Shown: in pieces, positions 51,938 through 61,196 of the stretch
Layout: every line of letters begins with the position of its first letter
Position numbering within the stretch: the first letter of the stretch is position 1
Assembly (NCBI GenBank): GCA_027314705.1
Contig: DAHVAJ010000016.1
Location: 1-64,000 of the forward strand
Reading direction: 5' to 3'
Length of the DNA: 64,000 bases
From: Acidimicrobiaceae bacterium
Lineage (GTDB): Bacteria > Actinomycetota > Acidimicrobiia > Acidimicrobiales > RAAP-2
The notes under the pieces: generated by a model
What the model was told of the DNA's origin: nothing
Database searches by the model: none
The model's input: only the letters and a program-made list of their open reading frames with translations
Made by a program: the position numbers and the translations under genes

Positions 51938-54715
51938 TCACCGGTCCCAGGGATCGGGGGCGTGTGCATCGATGTCGTAGCGGACCACGGCATCGGCCAC
52001 CGTCGCCTCCGGGATCACCTCGTCACGGGCCAGGCCCTCGAGGACGGCCACCACCAGATGGGCGGCGTCCGTCTCGAAGTGCCGCCGGAGGACGTCCCGC
52101 GTGTCGGAGCGCCCGAACCCGTCGGTCCCGAGGGACGTGTAGCGCCTCGGCATCCACCGGGCCACCTGGTCGGGCACGGAGCGCACGTAGTCGGTCACGG
52201 CCACGATGGGCCCGGCTCCGGCGGCCAGGGACTCGGTGATCCGGGGAATGCGGGCCGGGGTCCCGGGGTGGAGCCGGTTCCACCGCTCGGCCGAGAGCGC
52301 GTCGGTCCGCAGCATCCCGTAGGAGGGGACGGACCAGGCGTCGGCGGAGACCCCCCAGTCGAGGGCGAGCAGGCGCCGGGCGGCCAGCGCCGACCGCCAG
52401 GCCGTGCCCGAGAAGAGGAGCGTGGCCCGGGGCCCGTCGGCCGGCACCGTGGCGCCGGGCACCTCGGCCGGGCCGGTGAACCGGTAGAGGCCGTCGATGG
52501 TGCCCTGACGGACACGGGCGGCCTCGGCGGGGTCGTCGGGCAGGGCGGGCATGACGTAGTTCTCGTTGTAGAGCGTGAGGTACCAGAAGCGGTCCTCGGC
52601 ATCCGGCCCGGTCATCCTGCGGATGCCGTCTTCGACCACGACGGCCACCTCGTAGGCGAAGGCCGGATCGTAGGCCACCACACTCGGGATGACCGACGCC
52701 AGGACGGGGGAGTGACCGTCCTGGTGCTGGAGGCCCTCGCCGTTCAAGGTGGTGCGACCGGCTGTGCACCCGAGCAGGAAGCCCCGGCCCCGGGCGTCGC
52801 CGAGCGCCCAGAGGAGGTCGCCGACCCGCTGGAAGCCGAACATCGAGTAGAAGAGGTAGCAGGGGATGAGCGGCTCACCCCAGGTTGCGTAGGCCGTCGC
52901 CGCGGCCGTGAAGGTGGCCGTCGCCCCGGCCTCGGTGATCCCCTCCTGGAGGATCTGCCCCGACGGGCTCTCCGCGTAGCGGAGGGGCAGGTCGGCGTCG
53001 ACCGACGTGTAGCGCTGGCCCTCGGGCGCGTAGATGTGCGCCTCGCTGATGAGCGGCTCGAGGCCGAAGGTGCGGGCCTCGTCGGAGACGATGGGCACGA
53101 TTCGCCGCCCGATCTCCGGGTCGCGGGTCAGGTTCCGGAGCAGGCGGGCGAAGGCCATGGTGGTCGACACCTCCTGCCTTCCGGAGCCGGCCAGCAGGTC
53201 GGTGAAGGCCTCTGGTGCCGGCGGAGGCAACGGAGCGGCCCGCACCACACGGCGGGGGAGCGGGCCGCCGAGGGCACGGCGACGCTCGGCCAGGTACTGG
53301 GCGGCCGGGCTGTCCGGTGGCGGCCGGAAGTACGGTGGGTACTCGGTGTCGAGGTCCGCCTCGGCGATCTCCTCGTGGAGGAAGAGCCGGTCGCGAAGGG
53401 CTCGGAGCTGGCTCTTGGTGAGCTTCTTGATCTGGTGGGTGGCATTGCGGGCCTCGAGCTCGGGCCCGAGGGTCCATCCCTTCACGGTCTTGGCCAGGAT
53501 GGCCGTCGGCGCCCCGGTGTGTTCGACGGCCGCCCGGTAGGCGGCGTAGAGCTTGCGGTAGTCGTGCCCCCCCCGAGGAAGGCTCTGGAGCTCCTCGTCG
53601 CTCAGGTGAGCGACGAGTTCCAGGAGCCGGGGGTCGGTGCCGAAGAAGTGCTCGCGGATGTAGGCGCCGGACTCGGTGGCGTACTTCTGGTAGTCCCCGT
53701 CGACGGCCTCGTTCATGCGGGCCAGGAGCACCCCGTCCACGTCGCGGGCCAGCAGGGCGTCCCACCGGCGCCCCCACACCACCTTGAGCACGTTCCACCC
53801 CGCCCCGCGGAGGAGGGACTCGAGCTCCTGGATGATCTTGCCGTTGCCCCGCACCGGTCCGTCGAGGCGCTGCAGGTTGCAGTTGACCACCATGGTCAGG
53901 TTGTCGAGGTGCTCGCGACCGGCCATGCCGAGGAGGTCCATCGTCTCGGGCTCGTCGAACTCGCCGTCGCCCACGAACACCCAGATCCGGCTGTCGGCCG
54001 TGTCGGCCAGCCCGCGGGCGCCCAGGTAGCGGGCGAGGCGGGCCTGGGCGATGGCGTTGATGGGCCCGATGCCCATCGAGACGGTGGGGTACTCCCAGAA
54101 CTCGGGCATGAGCCTCGGGTGGGGGTAGGACGAGAGCCCGCCCCCGGCCACCTCGAAGCGGAAGTTGTCGAGCTCCGTCTCGGTCAGACGGCCCTCGACG
54201 AAAGCCCGGGCGTAGATGCCGGGCGAGGCGTGGCCCTGGAAGTAGACCTGATCGCCGGGGCCGTCGTCCTTGCCCCGGAAGAAGTGGTGGAACCCGACCT
54301 CGTAGAGGGCGGCGGAACTGGCGTAGGTCGAGAGGTGGCCGCCGATGCCCTCGGACCGGATGTTGGCTCGGACGACCATCACCGCCGCGTTCCACCGGAT
54401 GTAGGCCCGGATCCTCCGTTCGAGGTGCTCGTCCCCGGGGAACGGGGGCTCCTGGTCGGTGGCGATCGAGTTGACGTAGGGGGTCTGGACCGTCACCGGG
54501 AAGTCGACGTGGCGCCGCTGGGCCTGCTCGAGCAGGCGGGTGAGCAGGTACCGGGCCCGGTTGCGGCCGTGGACGGCCACGATGTCATCGAAGGCGGCGG
54601 TCCATTCGTCGGTCTCGCCGGGATCGAGGTCGGGCAGTTGGTGGCTCACGCCGTCGAAGAGCACTTCCTCATGCTCGCGCGGGTTGACCCACCGGGTAAG
54701 GCACCCGTCGGACAT
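51938..54715 (-). CDS. aceE: Pyruvate dehydrogenase E1 component, homodimeric type (AceE)
   Basis: 925 residues, full length. The TPP motif runs from GDGEFDEPETMDLLGMAG to VVNCNLQRLDGPVRGNGK (about residues 246-285), with the Mg-binding Asp and Asn. Substrate-side segments include PGDQVYFQGHASPGIYAR, SYPHPRLMPEFWEYPTVSMG and LTKSQLRALRDRLFLHEE. The C-terminal pyrimidine and Rossmann domains carry TIMAFARLLRNL-like helices and LYNENYVMPALP. It decarboxylates pyruvate and acylates the lipoyl domain of E2. ATG 54715 (SDGCLTRWVNPREHEEVLF) matches the family start; upstream in-frame codons are not coding. The lpd and E2 genes lie 3.5 kb away on the other strand. Confidence 0.97.
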   Translation of the reverse strand: MSDGCLTRWVNPREHEEVLFDGVSHQLPDLDPGETDEWTAAFDDIVAVHGRNRARYLLTRLLEQAQRRHVDFPVTVQTPYVNSIATDQEPPFPGDEHLERRIRAYIRWNAAVMVVRANIRSEGIGGHLSTYASSAALYEVGFHHFFRGKDDGPGDQVYFQGHASPGIYARAFVEGRLTETELDNFRFEVAGGGLSSYPHPRLMPEFWEYPTVSMGIGPINAIAQARLARYLGARGLADTADSRIWVFVGDGEFDEPETMDLLGMAGREHLDNLTMVVNCNLQRLDGPVRGNGKIIQELESLLRGAGWNVLKVVWGRRWDALLARDVDGVLLARMNEAVDGDYQKYATESGAYIREHFFGTDPRLLELVAHLSDEELQSLPRGGHDYRKLYAAYRAAVEHTGAPTAILAKTVKGWTLGPELEARNATHQIKKLTKSQLRALRDRLFLHEEIAEADLDTEYPPYFRPPPDSPAAQYLAERRRALGGPLPRRVVRAAPLPPPAPEAFTDLLAGSGRQEVSTTMAFARLLRNLTRDPEIGRRIVPIVSDEARTFGLEPLISEAHIYAPEGQRYTSVDADLPLRYAESPSGQILQEGITEAGATATFTAAATAYATWGEPLIPCYLFYSMFGFQRVGDLLWALGDARGRGFLLGCTAGRTTLNGEGLQHQDGHSPVLASVIPSVVAYDPAFAYEVAVVVEDGIRRMTGPDAEDRFWYLTLYNENYVMPALPDDPAEAARVRQGTIDGLYRFTGPAEVPGATVPADGPRATLLFSGTAWRSALAARRLLALDWGVSADAWSVPSYGMLRTDALSAERWNRLHPGTPARIPRITESLAAGAGPIVAVTDYVRSVPDQVARWMPRRYTSLGTDGFGRSDTRDVLRRHFETDAAHLVVAVLEGLARDEVIPEATVADAVVRYDIDAHAPDPWDR

Positions 54716-54752
54716 GGCCGCGACCGGTCTCCCCAGCGGGCATGCTGTCGGG

Positions 54753-55235
54753 ATGCCGCCACCGACCGACGCCGTCACCGTCGTCTACACCGACGGCTCC
54801 TGTCTCGGGAACCCCGGGCCCGGCGGATGGGCCTGGGCCGTCGCCGGGGGACCGTCGGATGCCGGCGCCGAGCCGGGCACCACCAACCAGCGCATGGAGC
54901 TGACCGCCGTGCTGCGCGCCCTCGAGACGCTGCCCGGTCCCCTCCGGGTGGTGAGTGACTCCACCTACGTGGTCAACTGCTTCCGGCAGCGGTGGTGGGA
55001 GGGCTGGCGCCGCCGGGGCTGGCGGAACACGCAGGGACGCCCGGTGGCCAACCGGGACCTCTGGGAGCCGCTTCTCGGCCTCGTCCTCGACGACGGCCGG
55101 TCGGTGTCGTTCGACTGGGTGAAGGGGCACTCCGGCGACCCGATGAACGACCTCGTCGACCGATTGGCTACGGAGGCCGCCGCCCGGATCCAGACCGGAC
55201 GGTCCGGTTTGGGCCTGGGGCGTCCGCTCCCGTAA
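54753..55235 (+). CDS. rnhA: Ribonuclease HI
   Basis: 160 residues. All four catalytic carboxylates are visible: Asp in VYTDGSCLGNPGPGG, Glu in NQRMELTAVLRAL, Asp in VVSDSTYVVN, and Asp in PMNDLVDRLATEAA. The catalytic His is in VKGHSGDP. The basic handle region WWEGWRRRGWRN is present. It cuts the RNA strand of RNA-DNA hybrids. ATG 54753 has a weak -10-like CATGCT six bases before it. Confidence 0.95.
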   Translation: MPPPTDAVTVVYTDGSCLGNPGPGGWAWAVAGGPSDAGAEPGTTNQRMELTAVLRALETLPGPLRVVSDSTYVVNCFRQRWWEGWRRRGWRNTQGRPVANRDLWEPLLGLVLDDGRSVSFDWVKGHSGDPMNDLVDRLATEAAARIQTGRSGLGLGRPLP

Positions 55236-55238
55236 CCT
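55233..55238 (+). promoter_or_regulatory. -10 TAACCT, leaderless start of the HSD10-like SDR gene
   Basis: TAACCT overlaps the rnhA stop and ends six bases before ATG 55245; a TTGGGC 18 bases upstream is a possible -35. Confidence 0.5.
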
Positions 55239-55244
55239 GCGGGC

Positions 55245-56012
55245 ATGGAGATCAACGGAAGTTCAGCCATCATCACCGGCGGGGCCTCGGGCCTGGGCGA
55301 GGCCACGGCCCGCAGACTGGCTGCCGAGGGCGTCCGGGTGACCGTGTTCGACCGCAACGGCGAGCGGGCCAAGGAGGTCGTCGAGGAAATCGGCGGCTCG
55401 GCAAATTACGTCGCCGGTGACGTCACCGACCCCGACGACTGCCAGAAGGCGGTCGACCAGGCCGCCGAGGGAGGCACCCTGCGCATCGCCGTCAACTGCG
55501 CCGGCACGGGCTGGGTCGGCCGGGTCATCAACCGAGACGGCTCCCCCCACGACCTCGGGCCGTTCCAGTTCATCCAGAACCTCAACGTCATCGGCACCTT
55601 CAATGTGATGACCAAGGCGGCCTCGGCCATGGCCACCGTGGAGCCCCAGTCCGACGGTGAACGGGGCGTCATCGTCAACACCGCCTCGGTGGCCGCCTTC
55701 GACGGCCAGATCGGACAGCTCGCCTACTCGGCCTCCAAGGGCGCCGTGGTCGGCATGACGCTGCCGGCCGCCCGCGATCTGGCCGTGGTCGGCATCCGGG
55801 TGTTGGCCATCGCCCCGGGTCTGTTCGACACGCCGCTGCTGGCCATGCTGCCCGACGAGGCCCGCAGCGCCCTGGCCCAGTCGGTCAACTTCCCGAAGCG
55901 CCTGGGCATCCCGTCCGAGTACGGCGAGCTGGTGACCCACATCGCCAAGAACAGCTACCTCAACGCCGAGGTCATCCGCCTCGACGGCGGCATCCGGATG
56001 CCGCCGAAGTAG
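55245..56012 (+). CDS. 3-hydroxyacyl-CoA dehydrogenase-type SDR (HSD10-like)
   Basis: 255 residues. TGGASGLGEATARRL and VTVFDRNGERA (Asp for NAD) begin the fold; NCAGTGWVGRV, NTASVAAFDGQIGQ and YSASKGAVVGMTLP hold the catalytic Ser, Tyr and Lys. The later APGLFDTPLLAMLPDEA and FPKRLGIPSEYGELVTHI are the specific signature of type II 3-hydroxyacyl-CoA dehydrogenases (HSD17B10 group). It would oxidise 3-hydroxyacyl-CoA in beta-oxidation. Confidence 0.9.
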   Translation: MEINGSSAIITGGASGLGEATARRLAAEGVRVTVFDRNGERAKEVVEEIGGSANYVAGDVTDPDDCQKAVDQAAEGGTLRIAVNCAGTGWVGRVINRDGSPHDLGPFQFIQNLNVIGTFNVMTKAASAMATVEPQSDGERGVIVNTASVAAFDGQIGQLAYSASKGAVVGMTLPAARDLAVVGIRVLAIAPGLFDTPLLAMLPDEARSALAQSVNFPKRLGIPSEYGELVTHIAKNSYLNAEVIRLDGGIRMPPK

Positions 56013-56133
56013 GACCGTTCCCACCGGTGCCGCCGCCGGTGGCCGGGGGCCGTCCGGGGCGCTGGCCGGGTCCGCTGCGGCGGTGGTGCGGGCCGGACCG
56101 AGCAGGTGGTCCCGGGCGGTCGAGGTGGGCCGG

Positions 56134-56139
56134 TAGGGT
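56134..56139 (+). promoter_or_regulatory. -10 TAGGGT, leaderless start of the ABC transporter operon
   Basis: TAGGGT ends eight bases before GTG 56148. Confidence 0.45.
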
Positions 56140-56147
56140 CGGACCCG

Positions 56148-57146
56148 GTGACCACCGCTGACGCATCCCTCCACGCCGGTCGGGTGACCGGGGCCGGGGA
56201 GGCCGTCATCCGGACCGAGGGGCTCACCAAGGTCTACGCCGGATCGGACGTCCGGGCGGTGGACGACCTCGACCTGGTGGTGGGCACCGGCGAGATCTTC
56301 GGGCTCCTCGGGCCCAACGGCGCCGGCAAGACCACGACGGCCGGCATGCTCACCACCCGGGTCGTGCCCACCTCGGGCCGCGCCGCCGTCGCCGGCATCG
56401 ATGTCGTCGCCCATCCCGCCCTGGTCAAGCAGTTCATCGGCATCGTGAGCCAGCAGAACACGCTCGACCGGCAGCTCACGGTGCGGGAGAACCTCTACTT
56501 CCACGGCCGCCTCTTCGGCATCCCGGCGGCCGACTCCCGGAGGACGGCCGACGAGCTGCTGGCCCGATTCCAGCTCGACCGGTGGGCGGACGCCTCGGTC
56601 TACGCCCTCTCCGGCGGGATGGCCCAGCGGCTCATGGTGGCTCGGGCCATGTTCCACCGCCCGGCGGTGCTCTTTCTCGACGAGCCCACGGCCGGCCTGG
56701 ACCCCCAGAGCCGACTCGCCCTGTGGGACATCCTTCGCGAGCTGCACGCCGCCGGTCAGACCATCCTCCTCACCACCCACTACATGGAGGAGGCCGACCA
56801 GCTCTGCGACCGGGTGGCGATCATGGACCGGGGCCGCATCCTGGCCCTCGACACACCGGCCGCCCTCAAGCAGCAGGTGGACGCCGACACCATCGTGACG
56901 GTCACGTCGTCGGGCGATCCCCGGGGCCTCGTGGACGCGCTCGACGCCGGCGTGCACGGGGTCACGCACAGCCGCCCCACCGAGCACGGTGCCGTCCTGC
57001 ACGTCAAAGGGACGGAGCGCCTGCTGCCGGCGGTCGTGGGCGTGGCCGAGGACGCGGGCTTCCCCGTGCTGGACCTGGCGGTCACCGAGCCGACCCTCGA
57101 GACGGTCTTCATCAGCCTCACGGGCAAGGAGCTCCGGGACGCATGA
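56148..57146 (+). CDS. ABC transporter ATP-binding protein (DrrA-type exporter)
   Basis: 332 residues. Walker A LGPNGAGKTTT, Q-loop GIVSQQNTLDRQLT, signature YALSGGMAQRL, Walker B VLFLDEPTAGLDPQS and switch His in LLTTHYMEEADQL. The 90-residue C-terminal domain (VTVTSSGDPRGLV to TLETVFISLTGKELRDA) is that of DrrA-like drug and lipid exporters. It energises the permease encoded next, with which it overlaps as ATGA. GTG 56148 is chosen from the -10 geometry and the start of homologous sequence. Confidence 0.9.
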   Translation: MTTADASLHAGRVTGAGEAVIRTEGLTKVYAGSDVRAVDDLDLVVGTGEIFGLLGPNGAGKTTTAGMLTTRVVPTSGRAAVAGIDVVAHPALVKQFIGIVSQQNTLDRQLTVRENLYFHGRLFGIPAADSRRTADELLARFQLDRWADASVYALSGGMAQRLMVARAMFHRPAVLFLDEPTAGLDPQSRLALWDILRELHAAGQTILLTTHYMEEADQLCDRVAIMDRGRILALDTPAALKQQVDADTIVTVTSSGDPRGLVDALDAGVHGVTHSRPTEHGAVLHVKGTERLLPAVVGVAEDAGFPVLDLAVTEPTLETVFISLTGKELRDA

Positions 57147-58033
57147 CGGCCGTCCACGCCGCGACGCCCGCGTCCCCGACCGCCTTCTCGGGGCCAGCGC
57201 CGGGGCGTTCGGCGTTCTCCGCCGGGCGCGCCGCGCTCTGGGCCCTCGTCCTGCGGGACCTCCTCGTGCTTCGCAAGCACCTCTTCGAGTTCGTGGTGCG
57301 CACGCTGGTCCAGCCGTTCCTGCTGTGTTTCGTCTTCCTCTACGTCTTCCCCAAGATCGGCCAGGGCATCGGCGGCGGCCACACCGCCGACGCGCAGTCG
57401 GCCTTCGCCACCGTCCTCGTCCCGGGCGTCGTCGGGATCTCCATCCTCTTCCAGGGCGTCCAGTCGGTGGCTCTCACCATGTCCCAGGAGTTCGGCTACA
57501 CGCGGGAGATCGAGGACCGGGTCCAGGCGCCGTGCCCCATCTGGCTGGTGGCCGTGGCCAAAGTGCTCTCCGGCGCGGCCCAGGGGCTCATCTCGGCCGT
57601 CATCGTGCTGCCCATCGCCTCGGTGGTCCACGCCGAGGGCGTCGAGGCCCGGCTCAGCCTCCACTGGTGGATCATCGTGACCGTCGTGCCCCTGGCCTGC
57701 GTGACCATGGCCTCGCTCGGCCTCCTCCTCGGCACGAGCTTCGAGCCCCGCAACATCGGCCTCATGTTCGGGTTCATCATCCTTCCCGTGACCTTCCTCG
57801 GCGGCACCTACTACCAGTGGACCCGCCTGGCCCCGGTCGAGGCCGGCGGATGGCACTGGCTCCAGATCCTGGTGCTGGTCAATCCCCTCATCTACGTCAA
57901 CGAGGGCATGCGGGCCGCCTTCACCGACGCCGCCCACATGCACCTCTACGTCGTCTACCCGGTGCTGGTGGGCTTCCTCACCGCCTTCCTCGGTCTGGGC
58001 CTCCGCAACTTCCGCCGGCGGGTCCTCTCCTGA
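57143..58033 (+). CDS. ABC-2 type permease
   Basis: 296 residues with six membrane helices. After a disordered N-terminus, LVLRDLLVLRKHLFEFVVRTLVQPF is the cytoplasmic coupling helix and first span. Later landmarks are FGYTREIEDRVQAPCPIW, the loop typical of ABC-2 permeases, and LGTSFEPRNIGLMFGFIILP with GGTYYQWTRL before the last helices. It pairs with the ATPase gene upstream as a two-gene exporter. The cargo is unknown. Confidence 0.9.
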   Translation: MTAVHAATPASPTAFSGPAPGRSAFSAGRAALWALVLRDLLVLRKHLFEFVVRTLVQPFLLCFVFLYVFPKIGQGIGGGHTADAQSAFATVLVPGVVGISILFQGVQSVALTMSQEFGYTREIEDRVQAPCPIWLVAVAKVLSGAAQGLISAVIVLPIASVVHAEGVEARLSLHWWIIVTVVPLACVTMASLGLLLGTSFEPRNIGLMFGFIILPVTFLGGTYYQWTRLAPVEAGGWHWLQILVLVNPLIYVNEGMRAAFTDAAHMHLYVVYPVLVGFLTAFLGLGLRNFRRRVLS

Positions 58034-58186
58034 GCCCGGACGGCCGGTCCGGGGGTGGCCCGGGCGGGGCCACCTCGACGTGACGTCCGGGCCGACGCGG
58101 GCCGCCGGGTCTTTCGACCTGCCCACGGCCGGCCGGCGCCGGTGCGCGCCGCGCCCCGCGTCGTGAGAGCGCCGTTCGTCACCCGG

Positions 58187-58192
58187 TAGGGT
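58187..58192 (+). promoter_or_regulatory. -10 TAGGGT upstream of lpd
   Basis: TAGGGT lies 39 bases before GTG 58232. A transcript from here would have a leader of about 33 bases containing GGAGG directly at the start codon. The 198-base gap 58034-58231 shows nothing else. Confidence 0.4.
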
Positions 58193-58231
58193 GGGGGTGG
58201 TCCGCCACGAGGCGGCGGCTTCCCTCTGGAG

Positions 58232-59719
58232 GTGGTTCCCACGGCACCCGCAGCGCAGGACACGGCACGGGGGGGGACAAGTACCGGCCCGGGGGGGCAG
58301 CAGCACTTCGACATCGTGGTCGTCGGCGGTGGGCCGGGCGGGTATGCCACCGCCCTGTACGCCTCGGCGGCCGGGTTGTCGGTGGCCGTGGTCGAGCTCG
58401 ACAAGGTGGGGGGCACCTGCCTCCACCGTGGCTGCGTGCCGGCCAAGGAGTTCCTGGAGACGGCGGCTGTCGCCCGCACGGTGCGGGGTTCGGCCGAGTT
58501 CGGCGTGTCCGCCGGGCCCGATCCGACCGATCCGACCGTCGACTTCTCGGTGAGCCAGAAGCGCAAGCAGCAGGTCGTGGACCAGCTCTTTGCCGGGCTC
58601 AGCGGGCTGTTGAAGGGCCGGGGGGTCACGGTGTTCGCCGGGTCCGGCACCTTCCTCGGAGACCACCGGGTCCGGATCGCCGGCAACGACGGGGCCACGG
58701 CCGAGATCACCGGGACGGACGTCGTGCTGGCGTCGGGGTCGGTGCCCCGCACGGTCCCCGGGTTCGACGTCGACGGCACCGTGGTCCTGACCTCCGACGA
58801 GTTCCTGGCCCTCGACCGGTTGCCGACCTCGGCCGCCGTGGTCGGTGGGGGGGCCATCGGGTGCGAATTCGCCTCGCTCCTCGCCGATCTGGGGACCTCG
58901 GTCACGGTGCTCGAGGCCCTGCCGTCGATCCTCAACGAGTGCGACGAGGACATCGTCCGGGTCGTGGGGCGTTCCTTCCGTAAGCGGGGGATCGACGTGA
59001 AGTCCGGAGTGGCCCTCCACGGCCATTCGCCCGACCCGTCCGGTCGGGGCACCGTGGTCTCCTACGGCGACGGCGCGCGGCTGACGGTGGAGGCAGTGGT
59101 GGTCTCGGTGGGCCGCCGGCCCCGCACCGAAGGGCTCCTGGCCGAGGGAACCGGCGTGGTCGTCGACGAGCGCGGCTACGTGGTGACGGATCGGTTCCTG
59201 CGCACCGCGGCGGAGGGGGTGTGGGCCGTGGGGGACCTCGTGGCCGCGACCCCGCAGCTGGCCCACGTGGCCTTCGCCGAGGCCATCGTGGTGGTCAAGT
59301 CCATCCTCGGTGAGCCGGTCGCCCCGGTCGACTACACCCGGGTGCCCTGGGCCATCTACTGCCACCCGGAGGTGGCCTTCACCGGGTTGACCGAAGCTGC
59401 GGCCCGGGCGGCAGGTCTCGACGTGGTCGTGAAGAAGGACCCGTTCGGGGGCAACAGCCGGGCCCGCATCCTCGGCGAGACCGACGGCATGGTGAAGGTC
59501 GTGGCCGAACGCCGCCCGGACGGTTCGACCGGCCGGCTCCTCGGCGTCCACATGGTCGGGCCGTGGGTCACCGAGCAGCTCGGCGCCGGCTACCTGGCCG
59601 TCAATTGGGAGGCCACCGCCGACGAAGTGGCACAGTTCGTCCAGCCGCACCCTTCGCTGTCCGAGACGTTCGGCGAGACGGTGCTGGCCCTGACCGGAAG
59701 GGGACTGCACGTTGCCTGA
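58232..59719 (+). CDS. lpd: Dihydrolipoamide dehydrogenase (E3)
   Basis: 495 residues. The FAD motif is VVVGGGPGGYATALYASAAG. The redox disulfide is in GGTCLHRGCVPAKEFLE, the NAD motif is VVGGGAIGCEFASLLADLG, and the second FAD Asp is in GVWAVGDLV. The C-terminal dimer domain holds the catalytic His region in QFVQPHPSLSETFGE. It reoxidises dihydrolipoyl groups of the 2-oxoacid dehydrogenase complexes. The N-terminus has 25 extra residues; GTG 58232 is the only start in frame before the FAD motif, though GGAGG is too close to it. Its end overlaps the E2 gene by eight bases. Confidence 0.95.
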   Translation: MVPTAPAAQDTARGGTSTGPGGQQHFDIVVVGGGPGGYATALYASAAGLSVAVVELDKVGGTCLHRGCVPAKEFLETAAVARTVRGSAEFGVSAGPDPTDPTVDFSVSQKRKQQVVDQLFAGLSGLLKGRGVTVFAGSGTFLGDHRVRIAGNDGATAEITGTDVVLASGSVPRTVPGFDVDGTVVLTSDEFLALDRLPTSAAVVGGGAIGCEFASLLADLGTSVTVLEALPSILNECDEDIVRVVGRSFRKRGIDVKSGVALHGHSPDPSGRGTVVSYGDGARLTVEAVVVSVGRRPRTEGLLAEGTGVVVDERGYVVTDRFLRTAAEGVWAVGDLVAATPQLAHVAFAEAIVVVKSILGEPVAPVDYTRVPWAIYCHPEVAFTGLTEAAARAAGLDVVVKKDPFGGNSRARILGETDGMVKVVAERRPDGSTGRLLGVHMVGPWVTEQLGAGYLAVNWEATADEVAQFVQPHPSLSETFGETVLALTGRGLHVA

Positions 59720-61148
59720 CGTGACCATGCCGCAGCTCGGGGAGACGGTCACGGAGGGGACCGTGACCCGATGGTTCAAGGCCGTGGGTGACCACGTCGA
59801 CCGCGACGAGCTGCTGTTCGAGGTCTCCACCGACAAGGTCGACTCCGAGGTCCCCTCCCCGGCGGAGGGGGTCCTCACCGCCATCCTCGTGGAGGAGGGG
59901 GACACCGTCGACGTCGGGGTCACCCTGGCCGTCATCGACGGCCCCGGCACGCCGTCCGGCAACGGGGCGGCACCGGCGGCCGAGGCCCCGCCCCCCGTCC
60001 CACCGCCGGCCCCCACCCCACCGCCGGCCGCCGCCGCTCCGCCCACCGCGCCGTCGGGCACCACCCTCCCCGACGAGCCGACGACCGCCCCGGCACCGGC
60101 CGCCCCGGCGCGGCCGCCGGGCGCGGCGACCCCCGGGATCGTGCTCTCGCCGGTCGTCCGAAGGCTCCTCACGGACTACGACATCGACCCGGCCGCCATC
60201 CGGGGCACCGGTCTGGGGGGGCGGATCACCCGCAGCGACGTCGAGGCCGTGATCGCCCGCGGGGGTGGCAACCCGTCGCCTGTCCCGAGCATCGCCGGCG
60301 GCGGTGCGCCGCCCGAGCCCGCGTCCGCGGCCCGCCCGGAACCTCCCGAGCCGGCGCGAGCCCAGGCCGGAGCGGCTCCTGTGGCCCCAACGGCGGAGAC
60401 CCCGGCGCCGGCCGGCGGGGCGGCCGGTGCCGGCGGCCGCGACCAGGTCGTGCCCTTCACCAATATCCGGCGTCGCACGGCCGAGCACATGGTGCGGTCG
60501 AAGGCGACCTCGGCCCACACCCTCATGGTGAAGGAGATCGACTACGAGGGCGTCGAGCGGGTGCGACGTGCCTACGGGGCCCGCTTCCGCGAGGAGGAGG
60601 GCTTCAGCCTCACCTACCTCCCCTTTGCCGCCCGCGCCACCGTCGAGGCCCTGGCCGAGTTCCCGCACCTCAACTCCTCGGTCGGCGACGACGCCCTCGT
60701 GGTGCACCACGACATCAACCTCGGCATCGCCGTCGATCTCGACAACGAGGGCCTCATCGTGCCGGTCGTGCACCGGGCCGAGGAGCTCAATCTGCGGGGG
60801 ATGGCGCGACGCATCCACGACGTGGCCGACCGGGCCCGCTCCAAGCGGCTGAGCCTCGACGACATCAGCGGAGGGACCTTCTCGATCACCAACGCCGGCC
60901 CGTTCGGGACGCTCATCACCGGGGCCATCATCAACCAGCCCCAGGTGGCGATCCTCTCGACGGACGGTGTGTCCCGGCGGCCCGTGGTGGTGGAGGGTCC
61001 GGACGGCAGCGAGTCCATCGGGATCCACTCGGTCGGCCTGGTGGCCATGAACTTCGACCACCGCGCCGTCGACGGCGCCTACGTGGGACGCTTCCTCGCC
61101 CGCATGTCGGACATCCTGAACGACCGCGACTGGGCCGGCGAGCTCTAG
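59712..61148 (+). CDS. Dihydrolipoamide acyltransferase (E2) with one lipoyl domain
   Basis: 478 residues. The lipoyl domain (1-80) carries the modified Lys in LFEVSTDKVDSEVPSP. A long Ala/Pro hinge follows, then the E1/E3-binding domain (IVLSPVVRRLLTDYDIDPAA), a second Ala/Pro hinge, and the catalytic core with HTLMVKEIDYEGVERVR and the catalytic NFDHRAVDGAYVGRFL. Only one lipoyl domain is present. In actinobacteria one E2 can serve pyruvate and 2-oxoglutarate dehydrogenases; the nearby aceE supports the pyruvate role. The start is TTG 59712, with AAGGGGA eight bases upstream; GTG 59721 and ATG 59727 are alternatives. Confidence 0.92.
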   Translation: MPDVTMPQLGETVTEGTVTRWFKAVGDHVDRDELLFEVSTDKVDSEVPSPAEGVLTAILVEEGDTVDVGVTLAVIDGPGTPSGNGAAPAAEAPPPVPPPAPTPPPAAAAPPTAPSGTTLPDEPTTAPAPAAPARPPGAATPGIVLSPVVRRLLTDYDIDPAAIRGTGLGGRITRSDVEAVIARGGGNPSPVPSIAGGGAPPEPASAARPEPPEPARAQAGAAPVAPTAETPAPAGGAAGAGGRDQVVPFTNIRRRTAEHMVRSKATSAHTLMVKEIDYEGVERVRRAYGARFREEEGFSLTYLPFAARATVEALAEFPHLNSSVGDDALVVHHDINLGIAVDLDNEGLIVPVVHRAEELNLRGMARRIHDVADRARSKRLSLDDISGGTFSITNAGPFGTLITGAIINQPQVAILSTDGVSRRPVVVEGPDGSESIGIHSVGLVAMNFDHRAVDGAYVGRFLARMSDILNDRDWAGEL

Positions 61149-61196
61149 TCGGGTGGAGCCGCCCGTCGCCCCTGTGAGCTGGCGCCGGAGCGCCCG

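Noticed and set aside
56780-60172. 1130-codon minus-strand open frame
   Set aside because: It lies antisense to the ABC permease, lpd and E2 genes, all of which have complete motifs; high GC content removes stop codons from the opposite strand.
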